Counted from the stretch's first letter, positions 55,966 to 64,000 are shown. The stretch is 64,000 nt of DNA from Bifidobacterium anseris (GCF_002860345.1 NZ_NMYC01000001.1:558001-622000), one strand, 5' to 3'. A program made the numbers and translations. The notes: generated from the letters alone by a model not told the origin.

Positions 55966-56032
55966 ACATGCTCCCTGCGCTCGTATGTGCAACGCTTACA
56001 TAAGCCTGCTTCCATGAGCGCAGGGAGCATGT
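55966..56032. terminator. bidirectional hairpin with long loop
   Basis: A perfect 17-base inverted repeat (ACATGCTCCCTGCGCTC and its complement) encloses a 33-base loop that itself folds through TATGT/ACATA. It occupies the whole gap between the convergent aldo/keto reductase and amidotransferase genes, touching the latter's stop codon. Confidence 0.7.
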
Positions 56033-56748
56033 CAACTACAGGCTCCCGTAAAGGCTCTCAGGATGCGCCGGCTAGCCTCGTCGCTGCCATGCAGAAACTC
56101 CGGATGCCACTGCACCGCCTGAACGAACGTGCTAGCGGGAGCATAGACCGCTTCGACAAGCCCGTCCTCGCTGATCGCCATCGGCCGCAGTCCCTCACCA
56201 AGTTTACGGACCGCCTGATGATGGTAGCTGTTTACGGGTAGCACACCATCCTCCCCCAGCGTCGCGGCAAGCACATCATGCAACGGGCTGCCTTGCACCA
56301 CCCGTACATCATGGACGGTGCGGTCGTATGACGGGCGTTGATGATGGTCGACATCGGAATCGAACTCGTGGGGAAGGTCCTGATACAACGTGCCGCCGAA
56401 GAACACGTTCATGATCTGCAATCCGCGGCATATGCCGAACACCGGCTTATCGGCGGCAAGCGCAAGCGCAAGCAGCCGCAATTCCATCTCGTCGCGCGCT
56501 TCGCTGAACTCCATGTCCGGATAACGCGGCTGTTGCCCGTAACGAATAGGGTGCACATCATGGCCGCCAGTCAGCAGGAGGCCATCGCACATCGAGAAGA
56601 TCTGCTCGATCTCGTCGGCGTCGCGCGTCAACGCCGGCATGAACGGCAGCGCACCTGCTTGCCGTAACGCATCGAAATACCCGGGCAGCATCCAGTAACT
56701 GTCACGAGCGTCGTCAACGAGCGGCATCACCGCAATCACCGGTTTCAT
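56032..56748 (-). CDS. class I glutamine amidotransferase-like hydrolase (peptidase C26)
   Basis: 238-residue protein related to gamma-glutamyl-gamma-aminobutyrate hydrolase PuuD. The catalytic Cys is in KPVFGICRGLQ near residue 107, and His/Glu are in AVQWHPEF near residue 218; GGHDVHPIRYGQ is also typical. ATG 56748 follows GGAGGAG by 5 bases. Members cleave gamma-glutamyl bonds in polyamine or folate metabolism; the substrate here is not known. Confidence 0.87.
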   Translation of the reverse strand: MKPVIAVMPLVDDARDSYWMLPGYFDALRQAGALPFMPALTRDADEIEQIFSMCDGLLLTGGHDVHPIRYGQQPRYPDMEFSEARDEMELRLLALALAADKPVFGICRGLQIMNVFFGGTLYQDLPHEFDSDVDHHQRPSYDRTVHDVRVVQGSPLHDVLAATLGEDGVLPVNSYHHQAVRKLGEGLRPMAISEDGLVEAVYAPASTFVQAVQWHPEFLHGSDEASRRILRAFTGACS

Positions 56749-56997
56749 GGAACTCCTCCAAGGATTCGGATCGGCATATTCGAGTCCACACGCTACCCGT
56801 AAACGGCACATGCGCGATGACCGGACGATTACGAACCCATTTCAGACACGCAAGACGCAAGCCTACACGTACATCCCATACGTTGCGAGCATGGGACCTA
56901 CCGCACCCGACTTCCAGTCGATGCGCTGATCCGGCTGTTCGACGTGGGTGTGCGCAACATCGATTCGGCAGTCGCCGACAGCGCTACACACATGCTG

Positions 56998-57055
56998 CCC
57001 GTTGGCGTGGGACCTATGGGTTTCCATAGCAGACCGCAGGCCCCGCGCCAACGGG
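56998..57055. repeat. imperfect long inverted repeat
   Basis: CCCGTTGGCG at 56998-57007 pairs with CGCCAACGGG at 57046-57055, with further partial pairing inside. It lies just beyond the end of the ABC permease remnant and may be its old terminator. The 330-base gap 56749-57078 holds nothing else recognised apart from a GCTACCCGTAA match at 56792. Confidence 0.5.
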
Positions 57056-57078
57056 CGGCATTCACCGCAGTAGCGAAG

Positions 57079-57243
57079 CTAGCGGATGCTCGGTTCCGTG
57101 TGCTTATGAGCATGTTTTTTGCGAAAACCGAGTGCCCCCAGTACAAAGAACACGAGCAAGAACCCGCACAGAACGAGCAGATCCACGCCAATCGCAAGGA
57201 ACCCTTCGCCGCGCAGCATCACGCCGCGCAGGAACAGTCCGGA
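57079..57243 (-). pseudogene. C-terminal remnant of an ABC-2 type permease
   Basis: On the minus strand, the frame ending at 57079 encodes the sequence LFLRGVMLRGEGFLAIG followed by DLLVLCGFLLVFFVLGALGFRKKHAHKH, a good match to the last helix and basic tail of ABC-2 type drug/antibiotic exporter permeases. The similarity begins at about 57243, exactly where the TetR gene begins on the other strand, and there is no start codon for the remnant. The rest of the transporter is gone. Confidence 0.6.
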
Positions 57244-57250
57244 AGACAAT

Positions 57251-57880
57251 GTGCAGAATCGTCTCGAACAAGCGATGCTCACGCGACTCATCACGCAGTC
57301 CGTCGACAAGATCACCGTGCGCGAGCTCACCGAGGACTGCCACTGCAACCGCAGCACGTTCTACTACTATTCCGACAACATCGACAAACTCGCCGATGCC
57401 GCGCTCGAACGGGCGCTTCCGTATGAACTACCGCTAGCATTGCTGTCGTTCCTCACCGCCGGCAACGCCCCGGACAACGCCAACAGGCAATTGGACGCGA
57501 TAGTCAAAGAACGGGTGTCGATGAGAAGCGAGTACATCGACATGCTGTGCCGGCTGCTCAACGGACCGAATGCATCACTGGTGGAACGCGAGGTGAAGGC
57601 AGCGATGATGCAGATGCTGCCCGTCATCATCACACGTCTTTTCCCGGACAAGAAGGTGGATGAAGTCAGCGCACGCATCGTCTTCGAAAGCGCCACCGGT
57701 AGCATCCTGAGCATGATGGCCTATCGTGGAGCGAGCGACCTCAAGATACCCGTAGAACGAATCATCCTCACGATGGCGCCGGAACTGCCGCAGGCGTTCA
57801 TCGCCTGTCTCAAGCGCGCCACCGCCGAACATGGGCAGCCGACCACGGACCGTCAATCACCATTACCCGAAGCAGACTAG
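57251..57880 (+). CDS. TetR-like regulator, probably truncated at the N-terminus
   Basis: 209-residue protein with a TetR helix-turn-helix (SVDKITVRELTEDCHCNRSTFYYYSDNIDKL, residues 18-48). The first conserved helix starts almost at residue 1, so the usual leading residues are short or lost. GTG 57251 is preceded by GGAAG at 6 bases, and is the only plausible start; the in-frame sequence upstream is antisense to the ABC permease remnant. The C-terminal effector domain is intact (residues 60-200). The regulator of a lost exporter is the likeliest interpretation. Confidence 0.75.
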   Translation: MQNRLEQAMLTRLITQSVDKITVRELTEDCHCNRSTFYYYSDNIDKLADAALERALPYELPLALLSFLTAGNAPDNANRQLDAIVKERVSMRSEYIDMLCRLLNGPNASLVEREVKAAMMQMLPVIITRLFPDKKVDEVSARIVFESATGSILSMMAYRGASDLKIPVERIILTMAPELPQAFIACLKRATAEHGQPTTDRQSPLPEAD

Positions 57881-58758
57881 TCGAAGTCGGGCTCGTACTT
57901 GCGGCGCGCCGCGCGCATCACAAACACCTCACAGATCGCGGCGATGATGTACACGGCTGCAATCGGCACCCAGAAATACACGGTGTGCAGCGTGGGCAGA
58001 TAGTACAGCGCGAATGCCGCGAGAACGGCGAGGATCACCGCAAACGTCTTGATCGACGAGTAGATGCTCGAGAGCCGCTTCTCGCCGATGAGCCGCTCGC
58101 GCTCATCGGCATCCTGGTTGAGGCCGAGTTCATAGATGTTCACGTGTCTGAGTGCGCGGAAATTATAGGAGAAGAGATTGGTGCGCCCCGCCATGTCGAA
58201 TCCATGGATGAGCAGCCACACGCCCACCGCCACACTGAGCATGGACAGTGCCTGCACGAGTGCACTCGGACAATTCACGGCGAACACCGCCAGCAATAGG
58301 TGCGCGATGGCGATCACCAACGCACCCGCGAGCGCGGACAGCCAGCCGCGCACACGGTAACGACGGCGTTGTGCGGGCGTGTAGAACTGCTCGATGCGGT
58401 GGAACGTCGCCACATAATCGTCATCCTGACGCTGCGTGTGTCTGAGAATGATGCATCCGACGATCACACCGAGTACTTCCACAATGAACGATTCCGGGTG
58501 CCGTTGATTCTCCGGCAGGTCCACGAGTTCCTTCGTCATGATGCCGATTGCACGGTCGAGCCCTTTGATGATCTCGTCGATGTCCGCGCTGTTGTGCTGC
58601 GGCAGCAGCATCAGGAAGTGACCGATTGCGAATCCGAGCAGGATCACGGCCACACCATTCGCCGTGCGTAGCGCATGCAGCCGCATGTGGTGGTCGTATC
58701 CGAAGACGCCACTGCCCTCGGCCAGTTTCTGCAGCCGCTGTTGTTTCGTGTCCGCCAT
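57877..58758 (-). CDS. multi-pass membrane protein of unknown function
   Basis: 293-residue protein with five or six transmembrane helices, arranged as helix 1 (GVAVILLGFAIGHFLMLL, near residue 35), helix 2 (FIVEVLGVIVGCIIL), then two helices around residues 150-205, and two at the end (FAVILAVLAAFALYYLP, FWVPIAAVYIIAAICEVFVM). No family was recognised. It ends 4 bases inside the convergent TetR-like gene. Confidence 0.7.
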   Translation of the reverse strand: MADTKQQRLQKLAEGSGVFGYDHHMRLHALRTANGVAVILLGFAIGHFLMLLPQHNSADIDEIIKGLDRAIGIMTKELVDLPENQRHPESFIVEVLGVIVGCIILRHTQRQDDDYVATFHRIEQFYTPAQRRRYRVRGWLSALAGALVIAIAHLLLAVFAVNCPSALVQALSMLSVAVGVWLLIHGFDMAGRTNLFSYNFRALRHVNIYELGLNQDADERERLIGEKRLSSIYSSIKTFAVILAVLAAFALYYLPTLHTVYFWVPIAAVYIIAAICEVFVMRAARRKYEPDFD

Positions 58759-59008
58759 GCCTGACTCTCCTCACTCCATGAATGTGTTTCATCCTAATGA
58801 GCCTCGGGTGCACTACCGGTTGATTTCTCTACGGCCTGAGCCGATTTGCAGGCAGCGCTCGATTGCCATCACCTTGCAGCCGGCCGAACAATCTGACCAC
58901 TCACACGCCCAGAGCAACCGTTCACCTGTGTTGACCCAAAATCTGCCGAGCGCAACGTTAGGCTGAATACATACACACACTCAGACACTTATCGCACGAA
59001 GGAGCATG

Positions 59009-59482
59009 ATGCGAGTCGAATTGACCATGCGACCCACCATCGCCAAGGAACAGGCGCGCATAGCGGCCAGGTCCGCATCGCCGGAACTTGACCATGCGGT
59101 CGCACTGCTTGCCTCGATCGGCGCCGATTCCACGATCATCGAGCAGGAGCAGGCACTGAAGAACGCGGTCATCGGCATGCAGGGAGGCAGTGCGATCATC
59201 GTGCAGGCCCCCGACGTGTACATCGCACGCACGGACAAGGGCACCGTACAGCTCGTGACCGCGAAAGGCACGCTCACCTCGCACAGTCGACTGTATGAAC
59301 TCGAGCACACGCTTGGCAATGATTTCATCCGCATCAGCAAATCCGCGATTGTGAATCTGCATGCCATCGACCGCATAGAACCGGGCTTCGGCGGCGCGAT
59401 GAGCGTGCGCATGCACGATGGCTCGGAGGAATGGATCTCACGCCGGTATCTGCGCGCGTTCAAACGGGCACTCGGCATGTAA
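59009..59482 (+). CDS. LytTR-domain DNA-binding protein
   Basis: 157-residue protein whose C-terminal half (residues 60-155) is a LytTR domain: VYIARTDKGTVQLVTAKGTLTSHSRLYELE, FIRISKSAIVNLHAIDRIEPGFGGAMSVRM and WISRRYLRAFKRALGM. There is no receiver domain. Of two adjacent ATGs (59006 and 59009), the second is favoured because AAGGAG lies only 1 base before the first. It is followed after 65 bases by a DUF3021 membrane protein. Such LytTR-membrane protein pairs form regulatory systems in which the membrane protein restrains the regulator. Confidence 0.87.
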   Translation: MRVELTMRPTIAKEQARIAARSASPELDHAVALLASIGADSTIIEQEQALKNAVIGMQGGSAIIVQAPDVYIARTDKGTVQLVTAKGTLTSHSRLYELEHTLGNDFIRISKSAIVNLHAIDRIEPGFGGAMSVRMHDGSEEWISRRYLRAFKRALGM

Positions 59483-59547
59483 GAGCCGTCCTCTCATCCC
59501 GCCACAGAGCTCCTCAGATATACCCTCACTCAACACAAAGGATAATC

Positions 59548-59997
59548 ATGAACAACTCCAATCCATCCATCGGAAAGACGCTCGCCATATACACCGCAAC
59601 GGGCATCGGCATCGCCTCATTCATCGGCTCGCTTTTTTCGGGTATCGTCGGCATGATCATGGGAGGAAGTACCGGTTCGATGCTGGTGAAGCAGTTCGTG
59701 GCCACACTCGTCATCGGCATCGCATTCGGCGCGCCCGCCATCATCTGGGTCAGCGACCGGCTCGCCACCTGGATCAAGCTCATCGTCGCCATCGTCCCCG
59801 GCACGATCATCTACACGTGCATCGCATGGTGGATCGGCTGGATTCCGCGCGAATACGGCGTCTGGGCCGTCATCTCGACGATTGTGATGATTCTCGTGGT
59901 GACGCTCATCATCTGCGCGATCTGCGGCGTCGTGTTCCGCAGCAATGTGCGCACGATGAACGATTATCTCAAGCGCCGTCAGCAGATCTCCCACTGA
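59548..59997 (+). CDS. DUF3021-type membrane protein, probable LytTR partner
   Basis: 149-residue protein with four hydrophobic helices (IASFIGSLFSGIVGMIMGG, FVATLVIGIAFGAPAIIWV, LIVAIVPGTIIYTCIAWWIGW, VISTIVMILVVTLIICAICG) and a basic cytoplasmic tail. Its size, topology and position after a LytTR gene match DUF3021. AAAGGA precedes the ATG. Its proposed job is to hold back the regulator encoded upstream; this is inferred from streptococcal LytTR regulatory systems. Confidence 0.75.
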   Translation: MNNSNPSIGKTLAIYTATGIGIASFIGSLFSGIVGMIMGGSTGSMLVKQFVATLVIGIAFGAPAIIWVSDRLATWIKLIVAIVPGTIIYTCIAWWIGWIPREYGVWAVISTIVMILVVTLIICAICGVVFRSNVRTMNDYLKRRQQISH

Positions 59998-60179
59998 TGA
60001 CGAGTCGTACCGTCAATGATTCACACATCCTCCGTCATAGCTCAGCGTGCCGGTCTCCTGACACGCATAGGGCAGTCAACATTCGTGTCGTGGATTTCTT
60101 CTCTGATTACTCTCTTCAGTGGTATGATGTCACTCTTCCGCGCGGTTGCACAACCGCATCGAAATGACATCAGACTAGC

Positions 60180-60250
60180 GAGCCGGCATCCGCTACCACA
60201 ACCATTGCTCAGTGACCGGTCGATTATCCTCGACGACCGGTCGCTGATTA
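60180..60250. repeat. GACCGGTCG repeats in a 600-base gene-free stretch
   Basis: The stretch 59998-60599 has no frame with recognisable similarity. It contains two copies of GACCGGTCG(A/C) about 22 bases apart near 60215-60250, themselves self-complementary. Nothing else was recognised; it may be decayed sequence or a regulatory spacer. Confidence 0.4.
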
Positions 60251-60599
60251 GCGGTGACACCAATCATCGAGGAATCGTGGACGAACTTGCACTAGTAGAC
60301 GCCGTATACGCCCGCTTGTGTTACCGATGGCGTTCAGCAAGCATGCGCGCTCGGATACCGAGCCTATGACAGCCATCGCATAATCCAAGAGATACGCGAC
60401 TGGCCGGAAGCAGTACGCGGATTGCACAACATCGCGAACGGATTCTCCTCGCAGAACCACGGTTCGGGCAGGAGATCCGCAAGGCCGACGACGATAAATC
60501 GGACGGCAGCATGCGCACACGCGCCTTTCACTACGACATATGCACGAATCGCCGCATGCTTTCCCCTTTCGGATACATGCGACGCTGTAGCATGACGCC

Positions 60600-61256
60600 A
60601 TGGATACACAGGACACCCACACCCGGCTGATCATCGTCGAAGGTCTGCCGGGCAGCGGAAAGAGCACGACTGCCGAGATGATCGCCGCCGATCTGCGGGC
60701 GCGCGGCAGGGATGTCGTCTGCGTCGACGAGGGAGCCACAAGCCATCCCGCAGACGTCGGCGACTACGACTTCCCCGATTTCGCGACGGAACGCGCCACG
60801 ATACTCGATGCATGGCGCACGTTCGCCGCCCACGTCAGACCTGATACGGTCTACGTGTTCAATTGCATCCTGCTGCAGAACCCGATGTGCGAGACGATGA
60901 TGCGCTTCGGCATGGACGAAGACGAATCACGACGCTATATCAGCGAGATCGCGGCGATCATCGAACCATTGCGTCCGACGGTCGTCTACATCGACGAGCC
61001 GGACGCGCGCGCCGCAATCGACGGCGTTCGCAACGAACGCGGCGATGGCTGGCTCAACGCCGTCATCGACTACCACACATCACAGGGGTATGGCGAAGCG
61101 CATGGACTGCGCGGATACGAGGGATACATCGCCTGCCTTGAAGAGCGGAGGAACCGGGAACTGCGCATCCTGCATTCGCTCGCGCTCGACAGCCGCGTCA
61201 TCGCGCCATTGAGCGATGCCGAACAAATCGCGGCATTGCTGGATTCGGTGGGATGA
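60600..61256 (+). CDS. P-loop kinase-like protein
   Basis: 218-residue protein with an N-terminal Walker A (IIVEGLPGSGKSTTAEMIAADLRARG, residues 10-35), then VVCVDEGATSHPAD and a possible Walker B VVYIDEP near residue 137. It resembles small nucleoside/shikimate kinase-like P-loop proteins found in Gram-positives, but the substrate is unknown. No ribosome binding site precedes ATG 60600, so a leaderless start is possible. It is convergent with the GNAT gene. Confidence 0.75.
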   Translation: MDTQDTHTRLIIVEGLPGSGKSTTAEMIAADLRARGRDVVCVDEGATSHPADVGDYDFPDFATERATILDAWRTFAAHVRPDTVYVFNCILLQNPMCETMMRFGMDEDESRRYISEIAAIIEPLRPTVVYIDEPDARAAIDGVRNERGDGWLNAVIDYHTSQGYGEAHGLRGYEGYIACLEERRNRELRILHSLALDSRVIAPLSDAEQIAALLDSVG

Positions 61257-61302
61257 TCGGCTCACCGGGAAAAGAACCACGCTGCCCGGAAGTTGCGACG
61301 CC

Positions 61303-61740
61303 CTACAGCCACTGGATGAAGGCGGTCTTGTCGGTGCTGTTGTAACCGGCATGGCGATAGAAGTCGAGCGTCTCCGGGTCATGGGATCCGGTGAGCAGCA
61401 TCATCTTGTAGCAGCCAGCCCTCCGCGCAAGCATACGCGCATGGTCGAGGCACGCGGTCGCATAGCCACGGCCGCGCGCGTCCGCCTGCGTCACTACATT
61501 CTCGACGAACGCATATGGCCTCACTCCGCGTGTCAGGTTCGGGATGACGACGCACACGCATGAGGAGACGATGCGCCCGTCCTCCTCGCAGACGATGAGA
61601 TGGTGGTCGGGATCGGCGAGGATGCGCGCCCATGCATCCCACAATCGTTCGTCATGCTCCGGAACCGACCGCTCGTGCAGATCAAGATACAGTTCGAGCA
61701 ACGCATCAAGATCCTCTTCGTTCGCTTCCCTGATCATCAT
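61303..61740 (-). CDS. GNAT family N-acetyltransferase
   Basis: 145-residue acetyltransferase with the acetyl-CoA binding motif VENVVTQADARGRGYATACLDHARMLA (R/Q-x-x-G-x-G/A type) near residue 80, then the SHDPETLDFYRHAGY segment. Two adjacent ATGs (61740, 61737) follow GGAGAGGGGG. Upstream in-frame sequence has no similarity. The substrate is unknown. Confidence 0.83.
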   Translation of the reverse strand: MMIREANEEDLDALLELYLDLHERSVPEHDERLWDAWARILADPDHHLIVCEEDGRIVSSCVCVVIPNLTRGVRPYAFVENVVTQADARGRGYATACLDHARMLARRAGCYKMMLLTGSHDPETLDFYRHAGYNSTDKTAFIQWL

Positions 61741-61936
61741 CGGGTGCCCCCTCTCCTCGGCGGAAACCGTCTTACGGTGCGATACGATTATCAGGCAACA
61801 CCCGAAGCCCGATCGCCGCCGTCTCATTTCCACGACGACATGTCTCACCAGAAAGCTCGGCCGTCGACGGCAGCCATCACTGCATGTGTGAAGGGCGCGC
61901 AGACAACGTCGGTCACGCACCCTTCACAATATCCGA

Positions 61937-62758
61937 TCATCCAGCCGTGGATCTCCTCGTAACGGCATAACGGACGAAACAGCCGCCCGATACGAGCAGC
62001 AGGAATGTGATGGTGAGGGCATCCGAGATCTCGAACTCCGGCTCACCAAGCATATGCGACAGGATGAGGTTGATGGCAATTTCAAGCAACGCCGCCAGTG
62101 CGCAGAAGACGCCCCACGCAATCAGCCGACGACGCCCGCCATATGTCCGCAAGACGAAGGCCGCCGCCCACAGGAGCACGAACGCGGGAATCGACACCGC
62201 GGCACCGATCGACAGCACGCGCCCGACATGCAGCAGACGGCTGAGCACGAACAGATACGGAATCGTGAACGCCGTCAACGCGCCCAGAGCGACGTACAGG
62301 CCACTGCCTCGCATGAGCATCGCCGGCACGATGACCATCCACGCGTAGAGGATGGAGCTGACGGGGATCAGCGACCATGTGAGCGTCCCCGATGTCGACA
62401 GATCGCAGATCAGGCAGGTCAGCATGCCCACGAGCATCAGCGCGGAAAGCGCGATCGCCGTGACGCGGTTCCAGTGCACGGCGCGCTCGCCCTTGCGTCG
62501 CAGCGCGAGCAGGTTCTCGTCCGCCTTGCGTCCCGCGTCCTCGTTCGTCAGCTCCTCACCGCTGAGCAGTTCGTTCACCGTGATGCCCAATATGGCGCAC
62601 AGCGGCAACATGATGGACGCGTCGGGCAAGCTCTTGCCCGTCTCCCATTTTGAGACCGCGCGGTCGGTGATGTTCAATTTGCGCGCCAACTGCAGCTGGG
62701 TCAGGTTCTTCGCCTTGCGGCGCTCGGCGATGAACGCGCCGATCGTTGTCTGATTCAT
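61937..62758 (-). CDS. membrane-anchored XRE-family regulator
   Basis: 273-residue protein with an N-terminal helix-turn-helix (LTQLQLARKLNITDRAVSKWETGKSLPDAS, residues 15-55), a charged linker and about six transmembrane helices (residues 95-270). XRE domains joined to a membrane domain are common in Firmicutes and actinobacteria and are thought to sense envelope or peptide signals. ATG 62758 is chosen because AAAGGAG lies 8 bases before it; an ATG 21 bases earlier would overlap that site. Its target genes are unknown. Confidence 0.83.
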   Translation of the reverse strand: MNQTTIGAFIAERRKAKNLTQLQLARKLNITDRAVSKWETGKSLPDASIMLPLCAILGITVNELLSGEELTNEDAGRKADENLLALRRKGERAVHWNRVTAIALSALMLVGMLTCLICDLSTSGTLTWSLIPVSSILYAWMVIVPAMLMRGSGLYVALGALTAFTIPYLFVLSRLLHVGRVLSIGAAVSIPAFVLLWAAAFVLRTYGGRRRLIAWGVFCALAALLEIAINLILSHMLGEPEFEISDALTITFLLLVSGGCFVRYAVTRRSTAG

Positions 62759-62869
62759 CGTCTTCGCTCCTTTCGCCATTCACGCTACAGGCATCCGGAC
62801 CACAAGACGGCGCCGACATCCATTTTTCACACACACCGTTGGTTGAATCGGCCGACTCAACCAACGGTT

Positions 62870-63058
62870 GAGCCGGCATGAGGCCGTCGGAAAGTCAAAC
62901 AGAACGAGCAGGCCGGGACTTACCAACGTCATCGCCGGCAGCATATACGCGAGTGTCCGGAAGCCGACGTTCCTTCGGGGAAAACCGATGAGCTGAATCG
63001 AAATCCACAGGATGATTGACGACTGTACGAACGACAGCACACCGAACACGGCCGCGAC
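62870..63058 (-). pseudogene. possible remnant of a membrane protein
   Basis: A frame on the minus strand encodes VFGVLSFVQSSIILWISIQL, then PRRNVGFRTLAYMLPAMTLVSPGLLVLFDF, two hydrophobic segments separated by a basic turn. It begins only 9 bases after an in-frame TGA, has no good start or ribosome binding site, and runs out into low-complexity sequence. It is probably the end of a decayed membrane protein gene; a small functional protein cannot be excluded. Confidence 0.35.
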
Positions 63059-63077
63059 CGATCAGCCCCATCGCGCA

Positions 63078-63648
63078 TCACCCATATTGCGCGCGCACAT
63101 CGGCGAGCGCCGCCTCGAATTCGTCGCGTGAGCGCAACGTGCACACACGCACGCCACGCCGGGCCGCATCATCGAGCATATGGACGAGCTGTGGCCGGCA
63201 GTCGCGCGGAAAATCGATGATGTATCACCTGAACTCTCCGTCGAACTCGCGCTCCACCCACGGCAGTTCCTCGCGCCGCACACCGATGCGCGCCTCGACG
63301 CCGGCGAGGCACGTCTCGGTTCGGCACATCGAGGAAATAGACGGTGTCGCAGCGTTCGAGGCGCCATTCCAGCGTCCTCATATAGTTGCCGTCGATGATC
63401 CATGCGTCCCCTTCGAGGATCCCCCGCAGACGTGCGTCGAATTCGTCGGTCGTGACCGTCGTCATGTCCGGTTTGTGCCACAGCAGGTCCAGATGATGCA
63501 ACGGCAATCCGGTCACGTCCCGCAGCCTGCGCGAGAACGTGCTTTTGCCGGTGCCGGGGCACCCGACGACAAGGACGCGTCGCATCCGGCGCGCCCAGCA
63601 CACGGACGGTGACGTCCCGCTCGCAGGCCCGGACGAATCGTGGGTCAT
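63078..63648 (-). pseudogene. broken topology-modulation/adenylate kinase-like P-loop gene
   Basis: The N-terminal part is intact: RRVLVVGCPGTGKSTFSRRL, HHLDLLWHKPDM and EGDAWIIDGNY match the topology-modulation protein family. Near 63320 an extra base shifts the frame: after YFLDVP the expected TETCLAGVEARIGVRREELPWVEREFD continues in another frame. A TGA at 63225-63227 then interrupts it (EFR-stop-YIIDFPRDC), with the C-terminus ending at 63078. Two lesions make a functional product unlikely. The ATG at 63648 overlaps the previous stop (ATGA) and follows GGAGGAG. Confidence 0.75.
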
Positions 63649-64000
63649 GGCTCCTCCGTCCCGAAGTCCGCATCGAGGTCGACGTCATAGACGTCGTCGA
63701 CGAGCAGGACATCGACGCCGTGCGCGCGGGCCTGCGCGAGCGTGCGCGCGTTGTCGTCGATGATGTGCTCCATCGTGCACGACGAGCCGTCGATGCGCCG
63801 CTCGATAACGTTCGCGTAGCGCAGGACGTCGTCGAAATGCGCGCGGATGTAGCGTTCGCTCAGCACGATGCAACGGTAGCGTATGTGCGCAAGGTAGCGC
63901 GGTTCGAAATCGCGCGCCCAGTCGAACGGGATGTAGCAGCCTTCGACGATGAGATGCTGCCCGTTCTCGATGGCGGTCTTGACCATCTCGCGCACGATCG
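63645..64000 (-). CDS. P-loop/AAA-type protein, C-terminal part only
   Basis: The visible 118 residues (5' end beyond the window) include GQHLIVEGCYIPFDWARDF, YLAHIRYRCIVLSERYIRAHF and MEHIIDDNARTLAQARAHGVDV, resembling the later part of small P-loop kinases such as the 2-phosphoglycerate-kinase/zeta-toxin-like group. Walker A should lie past the right edge. It ends TEEP-stop and overlaps the start of the broken gene by 4 bases. Confidence 0.6.
   Translation of the reverse strand, partial: IVREMVKTAIENGQHLIVEGCYIPFDWARDFEPRYLAHIRYRCIVLSERYIRAHFDDVLRYANVIERRIDGSSCTMEHIIDDNARTLAQARAHGVDVLLVDDVYDVDLDADFGTEEP

Noticed and set aside
57119-57250. Longer N-terminus for the TetR-like regulator
   Set aside because: The upstream in-frame residues are Arg/Pro/Ser-rich and antisense to the ABC permease remnant, without similarity to TetR proteins.
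60016-60369. Open frame of 117 codons in the gene-free stretch
   Set aside because: There is no family similarity, no ribosome binding site and a composition not like the neighbouring genes.

Overview
The window looks like a chromosomal segment of a high-GC Gram-positive actinobacterium, most probably Bifidobacterium. The reasons are the high GC content and a set of typical arrangements: an era-CorC-ybeY-phoH-HIT-rsmE block, a sufBCDSU-sufT iron-sulfur operon, a fused shikimate kinase/dehydroquinate synthase, an alaS-ruvX-mltG-aroC-aroKB-aroQ block, and a giant bifunctional amylopullulanase resembling ApuB of starch-degrading bifidobacteria. The species cannot be fixed from the sequence alone. 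Most of the window is ordinary core genome; no rRNA, CRISPR array, intact insertion sequence or prophage was seen.

Layout. 0-7 kb: start of ribosomal protein L25 (cut by the window edge), a membrane-anchored alpha/beta hydrolase, the three-gene proton-translocating transhydrogenase (pntAa, pntAb, pntB) and, divergently, an acyl-CoA synthetase. 7-14 kb: ribosome biogenesis and RNA-modification genes (era, CorC-like protein, ybeY, phoH, HIT protein, rsmE), tRNA-Leu(GAG) and a SpoU methyltransferase. 14-20 kb: the SUF iron-sulfur cluster operon, read leftward from sufB to sufT. 20-24 kb: an L,D-transpeptidase and CTP synthase. 24-35 kb: an XRE regulator with a degraded ABC ATPase, then a cell-surface starch locus. 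That locus holds a secreted alpha-amylase, a 933-residue surface protein of unknown function, and a 1735-residue amylopullulanase whose amylase half is a close paralogue of the stand-alone enzyme. Inverted repeats of the LacI/MalR type lie in this region. 35-45 kb: shikimate pathway (aroQ, aroKB, aroC), a small prepilin-type peptidase, mltG, ruvX, alaS and two small membrane-associated genes. 45-50 kb: a histidine phosphatase, a holin-4-type membrane protein, rpsD and a PcrA/UvrD helicase with a Ser-Tyr-Gly-rich tail.

50-56 kb: a purine-salvage pair (xpt and an NCS2 nucleobase permease) preceded by repeated CCCGTAA-containing boxes, a DUF3737 beta-helix protein, a MalY-type C-S lyase/aminotransferase, an aldo/keto reductase and a class I amidotransferase-like hydrolase. 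56-64 kb is more variable. It holds a TetR-like regulator fused at its 5' edge to the tail of a deleted ABC permease, a multi-pass membrane protein, a LytTR regulator with a DUF3021 partner, a 600-base stretch without a recognisable gene, several P-loop kinase-like genes (one broken), a GNAT acetyltransferase and a membrane-anchored XRE regulator.

No clearly new multi-gene system was found. The most unusual items are the starch locus with its shared C-terminal anchors and paralogous amylase modules, the SYG-rich helicase tail, the repeated CCCGTAA boxes near the purine-salvage genes, the Cys-rich insert in the SufT-like protein, and the deletion scar at 57.1-57.3 kb.
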